64,000 bases of DNA from Cyclobacteriaceae bacterium (GCA_019638255.1 JAHBUD010000001.1:1860001-1924000), one strand, 5' to 3'; shown: positions 8,914-18,528, counted from the first letter of the stretch. Made by a program: numbers and translations. Notes: a model not told the origin generated them from the letters alone.

Positions 8914-10752
8914 TTAAAGCCTGTCGAGGGCTTCAAGTTCAGTAGTAAACCCTGAGGAAAGGATAGGAAATCTACACCATGTGCGCGGATCAACGTTAAG
9001 ATGGTCTAAGTGAAACGAGGGCGCATAGCGTTCGCGTTTCCATTGATTGATGGCCCAAAGCCTGAAGAATTTTTTAATATTGGTTTTTAATTGTTCACGG
9101 TCGTCATATTCGTCTTGCAAGGCGAGGAATACTTCTACTGGTGATTTCCGGTGCAGAATGGCATGATGTTCAATTTGAGCCATCAGGATATACGGCATCA
9201 GGTCATCCTCATCGGTTTGATGCTTTTCGGAAGGCCTGAGTTCTGCTGTGGGTTTAAGCTGATTAATGGTATGAAGTCCGGTGTAGCCCAATTCATTTTC
9301 TGCCCACTTTAGCCAGTTAAGTATAGTTGGCTTGCTGATTCCGGAAATTGGCGCCAGGCTTCCGCTGGTGTCACCGTCCATGGTAGAATATCCTACATCG
9401 CCCTCACTTCGGTTTGAAGTAGTAATTAAAATACTTTGTTTGATGTTGGCCAACATCCAAATAACGGGTGATCGTGAGCGCGCCTGAATGTTTTGAAGTG
9501 CAATGTCATCGGTAGTCCAGCTTAATTTTCGGTTAAGCGCACGTTCGATTTTAGCGGAATAGGAATCAACTTCATCCTGAATTCTCCATTCAAAAAATGT
9601 GGCACCCAATGACTCTGCTAATACTGACGCTGCATCGCGCGTGACTGAAGATGAGTTGGAGGTAGATTGGTAGGCGCAGGTAAGCAAGTTCCGCACGGCC
9701 TGCTTCTGATCAGTAACAGTGGTTAAGCCAACCTGCTTACAGAAGGTTTCCCAGCCTAATTCATTGCTTGCGCGTTTCACCATTTCAGCAACCATAGTAG
9801 CGCAGGTAGCGGAGTCAGCTCCGCCACTGAGTGATATAACATAACCTTTTGATTTACTCTTCCTCAGGTAATCAAACAAGCCGAGCGTTACTGCTTTGGT
9901 AAGTTCTTCGTTGGGATCTTTTGAATCTGTTAACGGTTGCTGCTGACTATTCGATTCGTTATCGAAGTCCACATCACACATGAGCATATCCACAGGTTTG
10001 AAAGACAACCTGTTATTCTGAGCGAGCATTTTACCATGCTGGGCAACAAGAATATCGCCATCGTAGATCATTCTTCCGGCTTCATTGCCGAGCAAATTGC
10101 AAAACACATAAACGCATGAAAACAATCGAGAACCGTCAAGGACTACTTCCTGTTCGCGGTTTAAGCTTTTTCCGAGCGCAAAATGGCTGGCGCTTGGGTT
10201 CAGAATCAAATGAACACCGCGCTCCTTAAAACTATAACCTGGTCTTTTTTCTCTGCTCCATCCATCTTCACAAATCTCAATACCAAAACGTATCCCTTCA
10301 ATTTCATAGATCAGGTCGCCTGCAGTAATACCTTCATACTGGTTTAGTGTGATCGTTTTGCCTGCCGGCCAGGGCGTAAACCAACGAGGTTCATAATGCA
10401 CACCTTCCCGCGGCAGGTTTTGTTTTAAGGTTATCCCAAGAATTTTTTTGTTACTGACGACACACGAACCATTGTACGTGAGCCCGTCAATTCGAATGGG
10501 TAAACCAATGTTTACTGTAATGTTTTCGCAGTATTCAGCAATCTTTATTAGTTCTTCAAATGCCCTGGCCGATAGCCACTGGCTTAAAAAAACATCTTCG
10601 CAGCCGTATCCGGTAATGCATAATTCCGGAAGGCATAGAATTTTGACGTGTTGTTTTTTCGCCTCTTCAATGGCCGACAAAATGTTCGTCACATTATTGT
10701 TCCAATCGAAGGGTGTTTGATTAACGGTAGCACCTGCAATTCTGATGTTCAC
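8914..10752 (-). CDS. nadE: glutamine-dependent NAD+ synthase
   Basis: Two-domain NAD+ synthetase, 612 residues, making NAD from deamido-NAD with ATP and glutamine. The N-terminal nitrilase-fold glutaminase has its catalytic triad in view: E43 in LCLPELCITGYG, K110 in TLKQNLPREG and C161 in GIEICEDGW. The synthetase domain carries the PP-loop SLSGGADSATC at about 307-317 and the later TSNRSEGDVGYSTMDGD segment that binds substrate. The start is a GTG at 10752. It lies 25 bases downstream of rnc on the same strand, so it may be the last gene of the acpP-fabF-rnc transcript. No anomalies are seen. Confidence 0.96.
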   Translation of the reverse strand: MNIRIAGATVNQTPFDWNNNVTNILSAIEEAKKQHVKILCLPELCITGYGCEDVFLSQWLSARAFEELIKIAEYCENITVNIGLPIRIDGLTYNGSCVVSNKKILGITLKQNLPREGVHYEPRWFTPWPAGKTITLNQYEGITAGDLIYEIEGIRFGIEICEDGWSREKRPGYSFKERGVHLILNPSASHFALGKSLNREQEVVLDGSRLFSCVYVFCNLLGNEAGRMIYDGDILVAQHGKMLAQNNRLSFKPVDMLMCDVDFDNESNSQQQPLTDSKDPNEELTKAVTLGLFDYLRKSKSKGYVISLSGGADSATCATMVAEMVKRASNELGWETFCKQVGLTTVTDQKQAVRNLLTCAYQSTSNSSSVTRDAASVLAESLGATFFEWRIQDEVDSYSAKIERALNRKLSWTTDDIALQNIQARSRSPVIWMLANIKQSILITTSNRSEGDVGYSTMDGDTSGSLAPISGISKPTILNWLKWAENELGYTGLHTINQLKPTAELRPSEKHQTDEDDLMPYILMAQIEHHAILHRKSPVEVFLALQDEYDDREQLKTNIKKFFRLWAINQWKRERYAPSFHLDHLNVDPRTWCRFPILSSGFTTELEALDRL

Positions 10753-10777
10753 GGATACTGGGTAGGTTATGAACTTC

Positions 10778-11515
10778 TTATTGTAAATCTTTCAGGATGT
10801 TCAACTTTATACAAGTCTTGTAAGCAGCATCCTGCTCTGCTTTCTTTTTACTGTTGCCGTAACCTGTTCCTGTTACTTCATTATCAACAAAAACCTGTGC
10901 CGTAAATTCCTTATGAATTTTTCCTTTTTTTATGTCTACTATTTCGAACCGCACTTCTTTTCCTTCACGCTGACTCCATTCAATAACCCGACTTTTGAAA
11001 TTGCTTTGTGTACTAACAAGTTCGTCCAGGTCATAGTTGGGAACGATAAGCTTTTTGATTACAAATTTTTTGACTGATGAATAGCCTCTATCGAGATAGA
11101 TGGCGCCAACTATAGCCTCTAATGTATTTCCTAAAATAACCTGCTGCAGCTGTACGTTTTTTTGATCGTATTGAACGATGTTTCCAATGCCAATCTTTCG
11201 TGCTAAAAGGTTAAGGGACTCACGGTTAACAATGCGCGACCTGATTTCGGTCAGAAACCCTTCGCTTTTGTATGGGAATTTTTTGAACAAAAAATCGGCT
11301 ACAGCAGCACCAAGAATGGCATCGCCAAGGTATTCCAGGCGTTCGTTGTTTTCTTTATAGCCATCACCATTTTCCTTAAGCACTGAACTGTGCCGTGTGG
11401 CCAGTCGGTATAACTCAAGGTTTTTTGGCGTGAAGCCGCCAATGGTTTGAATTGCGCTAATAAGCTTTTTATCGGAGGGAGATTTCTTGTTGGATATTTT
11501 AAGTAAGCGCCACAC
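10778..11515 (-). CDS. rnc: ribonuclease III
   Basis: 245-residue RNase III, which cuts double-stranded RNA in rRNA processing. The catalytic signature ERLEYLGDAILG is at about 58-69 and the second acidic cluster is in LGNTLEAIVGAIYLDRGY. The double-stranded RNA-binding domain occupies about 166-240, ending in NSKKKAEQDAAYKTC. The start is GTG at 11515. The order acpP-fabF-rnc is a widely conserved bacterial cluster, and all three are on the minus strand here. Confidence 0.97.
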   Translation of the reverse strand: MWRLLKISNKKSPSDKKLISAIQTIGGFTPKNLELYRLATRHSSVLKENGDGYKENNERLEYLGDAILGAAVADFLFKKFPYKSEGFLTEIRSRIVNRESLNLLARKIGIGNIVQYDQKNVQLQQVILGNTLEAIVGAIYLDRGYSSVKKFVIKKLIVPNYDLDELVSTQSNFKSRVIEWSQREGKEVRFEIVDIKKGKIHKEFTAQVFVDNEVTGTGYGNSKKKAEQDAAYKTCIKLNILKDLQ

Positions 11516-11581
11516 TATTAGCCAAAGAAAGTAAAACCCCTAAGGTAACTAAAGGGATTTAAACGAGCGATACGATTCATT

Positions 11582-12829
11582 TTAGACTTTCTTGAGAACA
11601 ATAGAGGCATTGTGGCCTCCAAAGCCGAAGGTATTGCTAATGGCAACATTAACCGTGCGTTGCTGAGCCTTGTTAAGCGTCAGGTTAAGCCTTTCGTCAA
11701 GCGCTGCATCGCGGGTTTGGTTATTAATGGTAGGGGGCACTACACCCTCACAAATTGCCATGATACAGGCAAGGGATTCAATGGCTCCAGCAGCGCCTAA
11801 CAGGTGGCCAGTCATTGATTTGGTGGAACTGATGTTCATGGCAAACGCATGGCTGCCAAATACTTTTTCTATCGCACGGATTTCACCGATATCGCCAAGC
11901 GGAGTGGAGGTTCCATGCGTATTGATGTAATCAACTTCTTCAGGCTTTATACCAGCGTCTTCCAAAGCATTCTCCATTACTTTGGTAATTCCGGCACCTT
12001 CAGGGTGTGGAGCGGTAATGTGGTAGGCATCAGCCGAAAGGCCGCCACCGAGAACCTCCGCATAAATTGTTGCGCCTCTTTTCTTTGCATGCTCATATTC
12101 CTCCAGGATTAAGGCACCGGCTCCTTCGCCCAACACAAATCCATCTCTGTTTTGGTCGTATGGACGTGAAGCGGTTTCAGGAGAATCATTACGTTCCGAA
12201 AGGGCTTTCATGGCATTAAATCCACCAACCCCTGCTTCGCAAACAGCGGCTTCCGATCCACCGGAAACAATTACATCCGCTTTGCCCAACCGTATGTACA
12301 TAAAAGCATCGTAAATAGCATTGGTAGAAGATGCACATGCCGATACGGTTACAAAGTTAGGACCTCTGAAGCCGTATTTAATTGAAATGTGACCTGCACT
12401 CAGGTCAGGGATCATCTTGGGGATGAAGAATGGATTGAAGCGAGGGGTTCCATCGCCTTTGGCAAAAGATTTAACCTCTTCCTGAAAAGTAAGCAACCCT
12501 CCGATGCCTGATCCCCAGATTACGCCAATGCGATTGGGATCCAGTTCAGACAGCGGAAGGTTTGAATCTTTTATAGCCTCATCAGCCACCACCATGGCAT
12601 ATTGCGCAAAGGGATCTAGCTTACGTGCCTCTTTGCGATCCATAAAATTGCCGATGTCGAAATTTTTTAATTCGCAGGCAAACTTTGTTTTGAAGAGGGT
12701 AGCATCAAAACGTGTAATAGGGGCTGCACCACTTTTACCCGCCTTCAGCCCATCCCAGTACTCCCGGAATGTGTTGCCGATCGGTGTAAGTGCACCAAGC
12801 CCGGTGACTACTACGCGTTTAAAAGCCAT
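11582..12829 (-). CDS. fabF: beta-ketoacyl-ACP synthase II
   Basis: FabF elongates acyl chains by condensing acyl-enzyme with malonyl-ACP in fatty acid synthesis. I place the start at the ATG at 12829 (MAFKRVVVTGLGALTPIG), giving 415 residues, the usual length; the upstream frame would run into acpP. The catalytic triad is visible: C165 in VSACASSTNA, the first histidine in INTHGTSTPLGD, and the second in KSMTGHLLGAAGA. It lies 37 bases after acpP, its carrier-protein partner, and 66 bases before rnc. Confidence 0.97.
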   Translation of the reverse strand: MAFKRVVVTGLGALTPIGNTFREYWDGLKAGKSGAAPITRFDATLFKTKFACELKNFDIGNFMDRKEARKLDPFAQYAMVVADEAIKDSNLPLSELDPNRIGVIWGSGIGGLLTFQEEVKSFAKGDGTPRFNPFFIPKMIPDLSAGHISIKYGFRGPNFVTVSACASSTNAIYDAFMYIRLGKADVIVSGGSEAAVCEAGVGGFNAMKALSERNDSPETASRPYDQNRDGFVLGEGAGALILEEYEHAKKRGATIYAEVLGGGLSADAYHITAPHPEGAGITKVMENALEDAGIKPEEVDYINTHGTSTPLGDIGEIRAIEKVFGSHAFAMNISSTKSMTGHLLGAAGAIESLACIMAICEGVVPPTINNQTRDAALDERLNLTLNKAQQRTVNVAISNTFGFGGHNASIVLKKV

Positions 12830-12866
12830 ATGTAAAAGGTCTAATGAGGAAAAGGAGGTCGATAAA

Positions 12867-13106
12867 TTACTTCTTAACGTTCTGTTCCAGGTAAGATATA
12901 GCCTGGCCAACGGTTGAAATATTTTCGGCCTGATCGTCCGGAATAGAGATGTTAAATTCTTTTTCGAACTCCATGATCAGTTCTACGGTATCCAGAGAGT
13001 CAGCGCCAAGGTCATTGGTAAAGCTTGCTTCAGGAGTAACTTCAGATTCTTCAACACCGAGTTTATCGATGATAATCTGCTTTACTTTTTGTGCGATTTC
13101 AGACAT
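12867..13106 (-). CDS. acpP: acyl carrier protein
   Basis: 79-residue acidic acyl carrier protein that holds growing acyl chains on a 4'-phosphopantetheine arm. The attachment serine is S37 in [16 protein letters not shown], the canonical DSL motif. It is the first gene of the acpP-fabF-rnc(-nadE) cluster, with a candidate Bacteroidota-type promoter just upstream and a divergent IPExxxVDY-family gene beyond it. Confidence 0.98.
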   Translation of the reverse strand: MSEIAQKVKQIIIDKLGVEESEVTPEASFTNDLGADSLDTVELIMEFEKEFNISIPDDQAENISTVGQAISYLEQNVKK

Positions 13107-13138
13107 GTTTTTACAGTTTTAGGATTTAAAAATCTGTG

Positions 13139-13170
13139 CAAAGAAAGATATTTACTGCAATATTGTCAAA
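13139..13170 (-). promoter_or_regulatory. candidate promoter of the acpP cluster
   Basis: On the minus strand TTTG (13167-13170) is followed after 20 bases by TTTCTTTG (13139-13146), one mismatch from the Bacteroidota -7 consensus TAnnTTTG; an overlapping TATCTTTC (13143-13150) also has one mismatch. It lies about 35 bases upstream of the acpP start. Assigned by pattern only. Confidence 0.4.
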
Positions 13171-13221
13171 CTTTTTTAATCTTGTCAGGGTGCAGCGAAA
13201 AGCCGCTCAATTGAGGTAAAA

Positions 13222-13644
13222 ATGAAGAAAAACAAGCTGTTAATTGAGTACGATTATGACTTTGAACTGGCCGGTATCATTTCAACATCCAAGGGCTATA
13301 AATTGGCATGGCATATTAATCGTGAATTAGGTGTTAATCTGGTCCGGCAACCCGATCTTAGCGTTGGGTTTAAAGACAACCAGGAAAGATTGTACACTTT
13401 TTATTCCTGTGAACCAGGTCTCAATCGATTGAAACTTTTTAAAAATAAGCCAATGGATTATGAGTCTGGGAAGTATTTTCTAGTGCCTGAGTTTCCTCGA
13501 TTTGATTTCATAATTTTGACCGCCTCTGAAAACACAGACTTTACGATGATGGTATTACAAGGTATTAAACAAATTCAAGCCGTTGAACTAATTGCACCTA
13601 TTCCGGTTACTTCGCTGAAGTCGAAAAGTAATTTTATTTTTTAA
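13222..13644 (+). CDS. IPExxxVDY family protein
   Basis: 140-residue soluble protein of unknown function, typical of Bacteroidota and usually found, as here, between acpP and pyk. The family is named for a motif that appears here in altered form as VPEFPRFDF (about residues 89-97). The rest is mixed alpha/beta with no catalytic motif or signal peptide. It precedes pyk by 30 bases on the same strand, so the two are probably cotranscribed, diverging from acpP. The conserved position suggests a link to central carbon or lipid metabolism, but nothing in the sequence proves it. Confidence 0.85.
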   Translation: MKKNKLLIEYDYDFELAGIISTSKGYKLAWHINRELGVNLVRQPDLSVGFKDNQERLYTFYSCEPGLNRLKLFKNKPMDYESGKYFLVPEFPRFDFIILTASENTDFTMMVLQGIKQIQAVELIAPIPVTSLKSKSNFIF

Positions 13645-13674
13645 CTCAAAAATTTATACACAACATCCTTAAAC

Positions 13675-15102
13675 ATGGAACTGCTTTCCTATAACAAAAC
13701 TAAAATTGTTGCCACCGTTGGCCCTGCTTCGAACTCAAAAGATATGCTTCGTGCGTTGGTTAAAGAAGGCGTTGACGTATTCCGGTTAAACTTCTCGCAT
13801 GGTAATCATGAAGATCACCTGAAGGTTATCAATAATGTTCGGGAAATCAATGTGGAGCTTGATACCACCATTGCATTGTTGCTGGATTTGCAAGGCCCCA
13901 AAATCCGGGTGCAGGAGGTTGAGCCCGATGTTGAGCTTGTAGCAGGGCAGGAGTTTGTAATCACAACACGCCAGTTAAAAGGCAATAGTGAGATTGCCAG
14001 CACATCCTATCAGCAATTACCAAAAGATGTAAAGGCCGGTGATTTGATTTTGGTGGATGACGGGAAAATTGAACTCAAGGTTCGTGAGGTTCGTGATAAT
14101 GATGTGGTAACTACTGTGATTTACGGAGGGCCATTAAAGTCACGTAAGGGCATTAACCTTCCTTTCACTAAAGTTTCGGCTCCATCACTTACCGAAAAGG
14201 ATTTGAAAGACCTTGAATTTGGTTTGCAAAATAACATCGACTGGATTGCGCTTTCATTTGTGCGTAAAGCTCAAGACATTAAGATTTTGAGGGGCATTGT
14301 TGAAAAGCACAAATCTTCATCGCGCATTGTAGCCAAGATAGAAAAGCCTGAAGCGCTCAGTAATATCGATGAGATTATTGCGGCTACGGATGCAGTAATG
14401 GTAGCACGGGGCGATCTGGGAGTTGAAATCTGGATGGAGGAAGTACCCATGGTGCAGAAAATGCTTGTTGAAAAGTGCAATGCAGCCTCTAAGCCGGTAA
14501 TTGTGGCTACACAGATGATGGAGAGTATGATTGAAAATCCGCGTCCTACCCGTGCTGAAACGAATGATGTGGCTAATGCTGTTTTGGATGGTGCTGATGC
14601 GGTAATGTTATCGGCCGAAACTGCGGCTGGTAAATATCCACTTGAGGTTGTGCGCAGTATGGTACGTACCATTGCTTCAGTTGAAAAGAACGATCACCTC
14701 TATTACAGGTTCCGTGAGGTAGACCCAAAATCCCCAATCTACATTAATGATAGCCTTGTATTGGCTGCGTGTAAACTCGCTAAAGATGTTGGTGCAAAAG
14801 CCATTGTAGGTATGACAACGTCCGGATATACAGCATTGCGCTCATCGTCTTACCGACCGAACACAAATATCTTTGTATTCACGGCCAACAAATCGCTGAT
14901 CAATACCATTAACCTGGTGTGGGGCGCTCGTGCTTACCTGTACGATAAAGTAACTACTACTGACGAGACCATCTCTGATGTGGAAACGTTACTCAAGAAA
15001 GAAGGTCATCTGCATAGTGGAGATATTTTCATTACGCTGGCTAGTATGCCCATTCAAGAGCATCTCAGAACCAATACCCTGAAGATCAATATTGTGAAAT
15101 AA
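13675..15102 (+). CDS. pyk: pyruvate kinase
   Basis: 475-residue pyruvate kinase, converting phosphoenolpyruvate and ADP to pyruvate and ATP. Visible are the N-terminal TKIVATVGPAS, the substrate-binding FRLNFSHG, the catalytic lysine signature IVAKIEKPEAL, the metal site VARGDLGVEI, and VATQMMESMI with RPTRAETNDVANAVLDG. Length and motifs are normal, and an allosteric C-terminal domain (about 350-475) is present. It follows the IPExxxVDY gene closely and converges on the universal stress protein gene. Confidence 0.98.
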   Translation: MELLSYNKTKIVATVGPASNSKDMLRALVKEGVDVFRLNFSHGNHEDHLKVINNVREINVELDTTIALLLDLQGPKIRVQEVEPDVELVAGQEFVITTRQLKGNSEIASTSYQQLPKDVKAGDLILVDDGKIELKVREVRDNDVVTTVIYGGPLKSRKGINLPFTKVSAPSLTEKDLKDLEFGLQNNIDWIALSFVRKAQDIKILRGIVEKHKSSSRIVAKIEKPEALSNIDEIIAATDAVMVARGDLGVEIWMEEVPMVQKMLVEKCNAASKPVIVATQMMESMIENPRPTRAETNDVANAVLDGADAVMLSAETAAGKYPLEVVRSMVRTIASVEKNDHLYYRFREVDPKSPIYINDSLVLAACKLAKDVGAKAIVGMTTSGYTALRSSSYRPNTNIFVFTANKSLINTINLVWGARAYLYDKVTTTDETISDVETLLKKEGHLHSGDIFITLASMPIQEHLRTNTLKINIVK

Positions 15103-15166
15103 TCTATACAGGTTAACACTCAGTATACTTCATAACGCAGTTTTACTGATGTTTATGTGACCCTGT

Positions 15167-15994
15167 TTACTTCGAATAATTTATACTGAGCACAGGTATT
15201 GGGCTATGGTATGCCACACTTTCGGCAATGCCAAGTGTGTAGGATGGAAGTCCGTTACGGGTTCGGGTGGCCAGGCATACAATTCCATTTTTAGCATTGG
15301 CCAGGTAATTGGCAACACCTTTATGTACATCGTAATCGCAGTGAATGGCCCGACTGTATTTTAGTTTTGAGGCATTCTTTTCGAACCACTCAAAGCGTTG
15401 ATTAATGTATGCACTGTCCCTGAAATTGATAGGCGTATTCACGTAAAGCAACTGTACTGATGCATTTACGGCCTGTGCAAAATCAAGAAGTTTAGCCGTT
15501 GCCTTTTCGCTGCCTGCTTCAAAGTTTGAAGCCAACGTTAAGTTTTTAATATTTTTCAACGTGTGATTTTTCTGAACGCATAACACGGGTATATCAGAAC
15601 CACGAAGAACCTTTTGTGCATTCGATCCAACAAAAGGATGACTGGCTTCTTCCATTCCATGCGAGCCCATTATGATCAGGTCGGCTTTCCACTTGCGTGC
15701 AGTAAATAGTATTACCGGTGAAGCGGTTCCAATATCGACCGAGGTAGTAACCTTTACGCCTTTTAAGATCGAGCTTTGCTCCTCGTTTTTCAGCGCATTC
15801 TTGGCTTTAAGAACAGCAGATTTTACATCCGGGTAGTCGGCCAGCCGCTCAGGAATTTTTTCAAGCCCGGTAGTCGTATAGATTACGTGCAACAGAAGAA
15901 TTTCAGCCTTTGTTGCCGATGCGATAGCAGCGCCAATTTTTAAAGCATTTTTTGCACAAGGAGAAAAATCGGTTGGGATCAATATTTTTTTCAT
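15167..15994 (-). CDS. tandem universal stress protein
   Basis: 275-residue protein with two UspA-like domains. The first (about 1-145) starts MKKILIPTDFSPCAKNALK and has a complete ATP-binding motif of the form G2xG9xGS (GSHG, then GS after nine residues, before IPVLCV). The second (about 150-275) ends SPIPVLSI but has lost the glycine loop, so only one nucleotide site is expected. Tandem Usp proteins take part in survival under stress such as low oxygen. The 200-base upstream gap holds several palindromes including a near-consensus FNR/CRP-type site. Confidence 0.92.
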   Translation of the reverse strand: MKKILIPTDFSPCAKNALKIGAAIASATKAEILLLHVIYTTTGLEKIPERLADYPDVKSAVLKAKNALKNEEQSSILKGVKVTTSVDIGTASPVILFTARKWKADLIIMGSHGMEEASHPFVGSNAQKVLRGSDIPVLCVQKNHTLKNIKNLTLASNFEAGSEKATAKLLDFAQAVNASVQLLYVNTPINFRDSAYINQRFEWFEKNASKLKYSRAIHCDYDVHKGVANYLANAKNGIVCLATRTRNGLPSYTLGIAESVAYHSPIPVLSINYSK

Positions 15995-16020
15995 GACAAT
16001 CTCTTTAGTTTAAGATGATT

Positions 16021-16118
16021 ACTGTGCTATTCAAAGATCATTATTAGCACAGTGGAAGATACTGACACTCGTCAGTACATCAGATGATATACATCAAGTG
16101 CTAATTTAGACATCTAAA
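16021..16118. promoter_or_regulatory. palindrome-rich control region with an FNR-like box
   Basis: Between the end of the NFACT gene and the start of the universal stress gene lie, in order: 9-base arms ACTGTGCTA (16021-16029) and TAGCACAGT (16045-16053); a perfect 7-base-arm repeat TACTGAC/GTCAGTA (16060-16077); ATGATATACATCAA (16084-16097), nine of ten matches to the FNR consensus TTGAT-N4-ATCAA; and the perfect palindrome TTTAGACATCTAAA (16105-16118). A weak -7-like GATCTTTG on the minus strand (16032-16039) would put the FNR-like box about 65 bases upstream of a start site. The first stem could instead be the terminator of the NFACT gene. Confidence 0.5.
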
Positions 16119-16196
16119 TGGTTTTCAGACGATTAGAATCTTCTAGTTTATACCTGCGGTAAAGGCTGCCGGGTTAGTCGAATATGGACACTTAAT

Positions 16197-17741
16197 TTAG
16201 TTCCTCGGTTCAACAAGAATCACTTCTTCTTTGTCCACAACCACAACTCCGGGCAGATCGCCTTTTCTTTTTCGGACGAATTTTTTAGGTGTAAAAATTA
16301 CCGGGCACAAACTATCGGTTTTTCGTTTCGAATGATAGGCCGCCAGTTGTGCAGCGCGTTCGATTACATCGTTGGGAAATTTTTTGCCCGATTGGTATTT
16401 TATAACCACGTGCGAGCCCGCAACATCTTTTGCGTGCAACCATAAATCTTCCTTATAGGTATGGTGCAGGGTTAATTCATCATTATGCCTTGCGTTTTTT
16501 CCAACCCAAATTTTAAAACCCTTAAACTCTGTTTCGTAAAATGGAAGAGCAGGTTCTTTCTTTTTTATACCGGGAACTGAATCGGAAGTTAACTTTCGCA
16601 GGTCTTTGATAGTGTCAACGAGTTCAATGTGTTGAATTGATTGTTGAAGGGTTGTTAGTTCAGATTTTTTACGGGCGATGGCTTCATTCAGTTTCTGAAC
16701 CTCGATGTGGTGATTTTTTGATTTATTGTAAAACAGTTCAGCATTCTTCTGTGCGCTCAGTTCTTTTTTTAGTTTGATCTCAACGGGTTGATTCTCATTA
16801 TAAAAATCGGGCAACGTAATCGTGCTCATTCCTGTTTTAACTCGATGAAGGTTCGCCATTAATAGATCGGCCCACACCTTGTAATGATTATCCGTCTCAA
16901 TCTCACGTAACTTTTGTGTCGTCTTGGTAAGGTAGGCTTCTGTGTTTTTTACCTGGGTACGAAGTTTTGCGAGGGCTTGTAATTTTTCTTGTTGGAAGCC
17001 AGAGCGGATAGCGTACTGAATGAAGAATTCATTGACAGCTTCTATAGCATTCGTGTATTGTTTTTCTACTGATCCGATATCGATCAATGAAAATACAAGC
17101 TGATTTTCTATTAAGGTGAGATAATATTCTGGCTGATCAAGGTATTGTAGAAGGGATTGAATGGTTGACCATTTGCCGTCCAATGCCAGGGTGTCGAAAT
17201 GATTTTGTTCCAGGTATTTCCACACCACCTTTCCGAAGGTGAAGCAGTGTTGTTTAAGGTTAGCTTGGTTATTTATAAACGCATCACGACTAAAATCTAT
17301 TTCCTTATCTAGTTCAGTCAGCACAATTTTATAGTCAGCCGAAAGGTGATTTCTGAAAAGTGCAAGGGCTTTATTCTGACGAAACAAAACCAGGTTTGCA
17401 CGGTTTCCATGTAATTTGAAAAGCAGCACAAAATCATCGGTGAAGTGCAGGGAAAAGCAGCGCTCGTTGTTGTATTGATATACCTCCGTAACTCTTTGGC
17501 CAATTAAGTCCCCAAACAAATCAACACTATTTTTTCGGGCGCGGTTAAAATTGGATGGAAATGAGAGGCAGCAGAAATCCGATTGTAACCTTGCTTTGAT
17601 GAAGAAGGGTTTTTGTGTGGTTTCAAATCGGATAATCAGTTCGTCTTTATGTTGACTATAACACTCTGACACAACACAGTCTATCAGCCTGTTTTTAAGC
17701 TCGGCAGAAAGTTGTCGTAAGAAATAATAGTTGTTGTGCAT
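16197..17741 (-). CDS. rqcH: NFACT-domain RqcH-like ribosome quality control protein
   Basis: 514 residues with the NFACT architecture: NFACT-N domain (about 1-250), a central coiled coil (about 255-385, rich in KLREIE, KKELSAQ and NEAIARKKSEL), and NFACT-R (about 395-514) with WVGKNARHNDELTLHHTYKEDLW before HAKDVAGSHVVIK. Bacterial RqcH binds stalled 50S subunits carrying peptidyl-tRNA and adds C-terminal alanine tails. Older annotation calls this family fibronectin-binding protein. I use the ATG at 17741 rather than a TTG at 17762. It lies just downstream of the metallo-hydrolase gene. The family is certain; the alanine-tailing role is from family knowledge. Confidence 0.9.
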   Translation of the reverse strand: MHNNYYFLRQLSAELKNRLIDCVVSECYSQHKDELIIRFETTQKPFFIKARLQSDFCCLSFPSNFNRARKNSVDLFGDLIGQRVTEVYQYNNERCFSLHFTDDFVLLFKLHGNRANLVLFRQNKALALFRNHLSADYKIVLTELDKEIDFSRDAFINNQANLKQHCFTFGKVVWKYLEQNHFDTLALDGKWSTIQSLLQYLDQPEYYLTLIENQLVFSLIDIGSVEKQYTNAIEAVNEFFIQYAIRSGFQQEKLQALAKLRTQVKNTEAYLTKTTQKLREIETDNHYKVWADLLMANLHRVKTGMSTITLPDFYNENQPVEIKLKKELSAQKNAELFYNKSKNHHIEVQKLNEAIARKKSELTTLQQSIQHIELVDTIKDLRKLTSDSVPGIKKKEPALPFYETEFKGFKIWVGKNARHNDELTLHHTYKEDLWLHAKDVAGSHVVIKYQSGKKFPNDVIERAAQLAAYHSKRKTDSLCPVIFTPKKFVRKRKGDLPGVVVVDKEEVILVEPRN

Positions 17742-17766
17742 GGCGAGCCTGTGCTGGTGCAACAGT

Positions 17767-18528
17767 TTACAAACTTAATCGCAAGCCATCAAATGCCAGG
17801 TAAACGTTATCGGGTAATTCTTTTTCAATGGAGGCAACGGTACCCAGTTTATGACTGATGTGCGTAAAGTAGGTTTTGCCTGGGCTAATTTTTTGCACCA
17901 TGGCAAGCGCTTCCTCGAGGTTGAAATGCGAAACGTGGTAGTCGCGTTGCAAGGCATTCAACACCAGTACTTCAGTGCCTTTTAGCAATTGAATGGTAGA
18001 GTCGGGTATGGTCTTGGCATCGGTAATGTAGCTAAAGTTCCCGAATCGGAATCCCAACACCGGAAGTTTGAGGTGCAGCACGGGCAAGGGAGTAATCGTA
18101 ATGCCCTTGAAGGTGAATGGCTCTTCGTTGATTGTATTTAACTCAACTTGCGGTAGCCCCGGATAATTCTTTGGACCAAAAATGTAGGCAAAGTCGTTTT
18201 TTAGCTGGCTTAGGGTTTCAGCCGTTCCCAGCAAGGGCATGGATTGTTGCTGCAGAAAATTGAAAGCACGCACATCATCCAGCCCTGCCGTATGATCGCG
18301 GTGGGCATGCGTGAACAGTACGCCATCCAACTGAGCAATACCTTCGCGAAGCATCTGTTGTCGGAAATCAGGACCGGTATCAATCACCAGGCTCGTACCG
18401 GAAACATCAATGTGAATAGAGGTGCGTAATCGCTTATCGCGAAAATCCAGTGAACGGCAAACATTACACGTGCAGCCGATTACAGGCACACCTTGTGAAG
18501 TTCCGGTTCCCAGAAAAGTAATCTTCAA
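17767..18528 (-). CDS. metallo-beta-lactamase-fold hydrolase (PhnP/RNase Z-like)
   Basis: 253-residue MBL-fold phosphodiesterase with the metal motif H74-A-H76-R-D78-H79 in LFTHAHRDHTAGLDDV and an N-terminal GTGTSQGVPVIGCTCNVC resembling PhnP, whose cysteines bind a structural zinc. The last histidine is probably in YFTHISHKLG. PhnP acts on cyclic ribose phosphates, but no phosphonate genes are near, so the substrate is open. The start is TTG, overlapping the TGA of the upstream 90-residue gene (TTGA), implying coupled translation. Confidence 0.85.
   Translation of the reverse strand: MKITFLGTGTSQGVPVIGCTCNVCRSLDFRDKRLRTSIHIDVSGTSLVIDTGPDFRQQMLREGIAQLDGVLFTHAHRDHTAGLDDVRAFNFLQQQSMPLLGTAETLSQLKNDFAYIFGPKNYPGLPQVELNTINEEPFTFKGITITPLPVLHLKLPVLGFRFGNFSYITDAKTIPDSTIQLLKGTEVLVLNALQRDYHVSHFNLEEALAMVQKISPGKTYFTHISHKLGTVASIEKELPDNVYLAFDGLRLSL

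Noticed and set aside
12504..12917. 137-residue reading frame antisense to fabF
   Set aside because: It lies wholly on the opposite strand of a well-conserved gene and has no recognisable motif.
15103..15166. Terminator between pyk and the universal stress gene
   Set aside because: Only weak complementarity (ACAGG with CCTGT) and no T-run.
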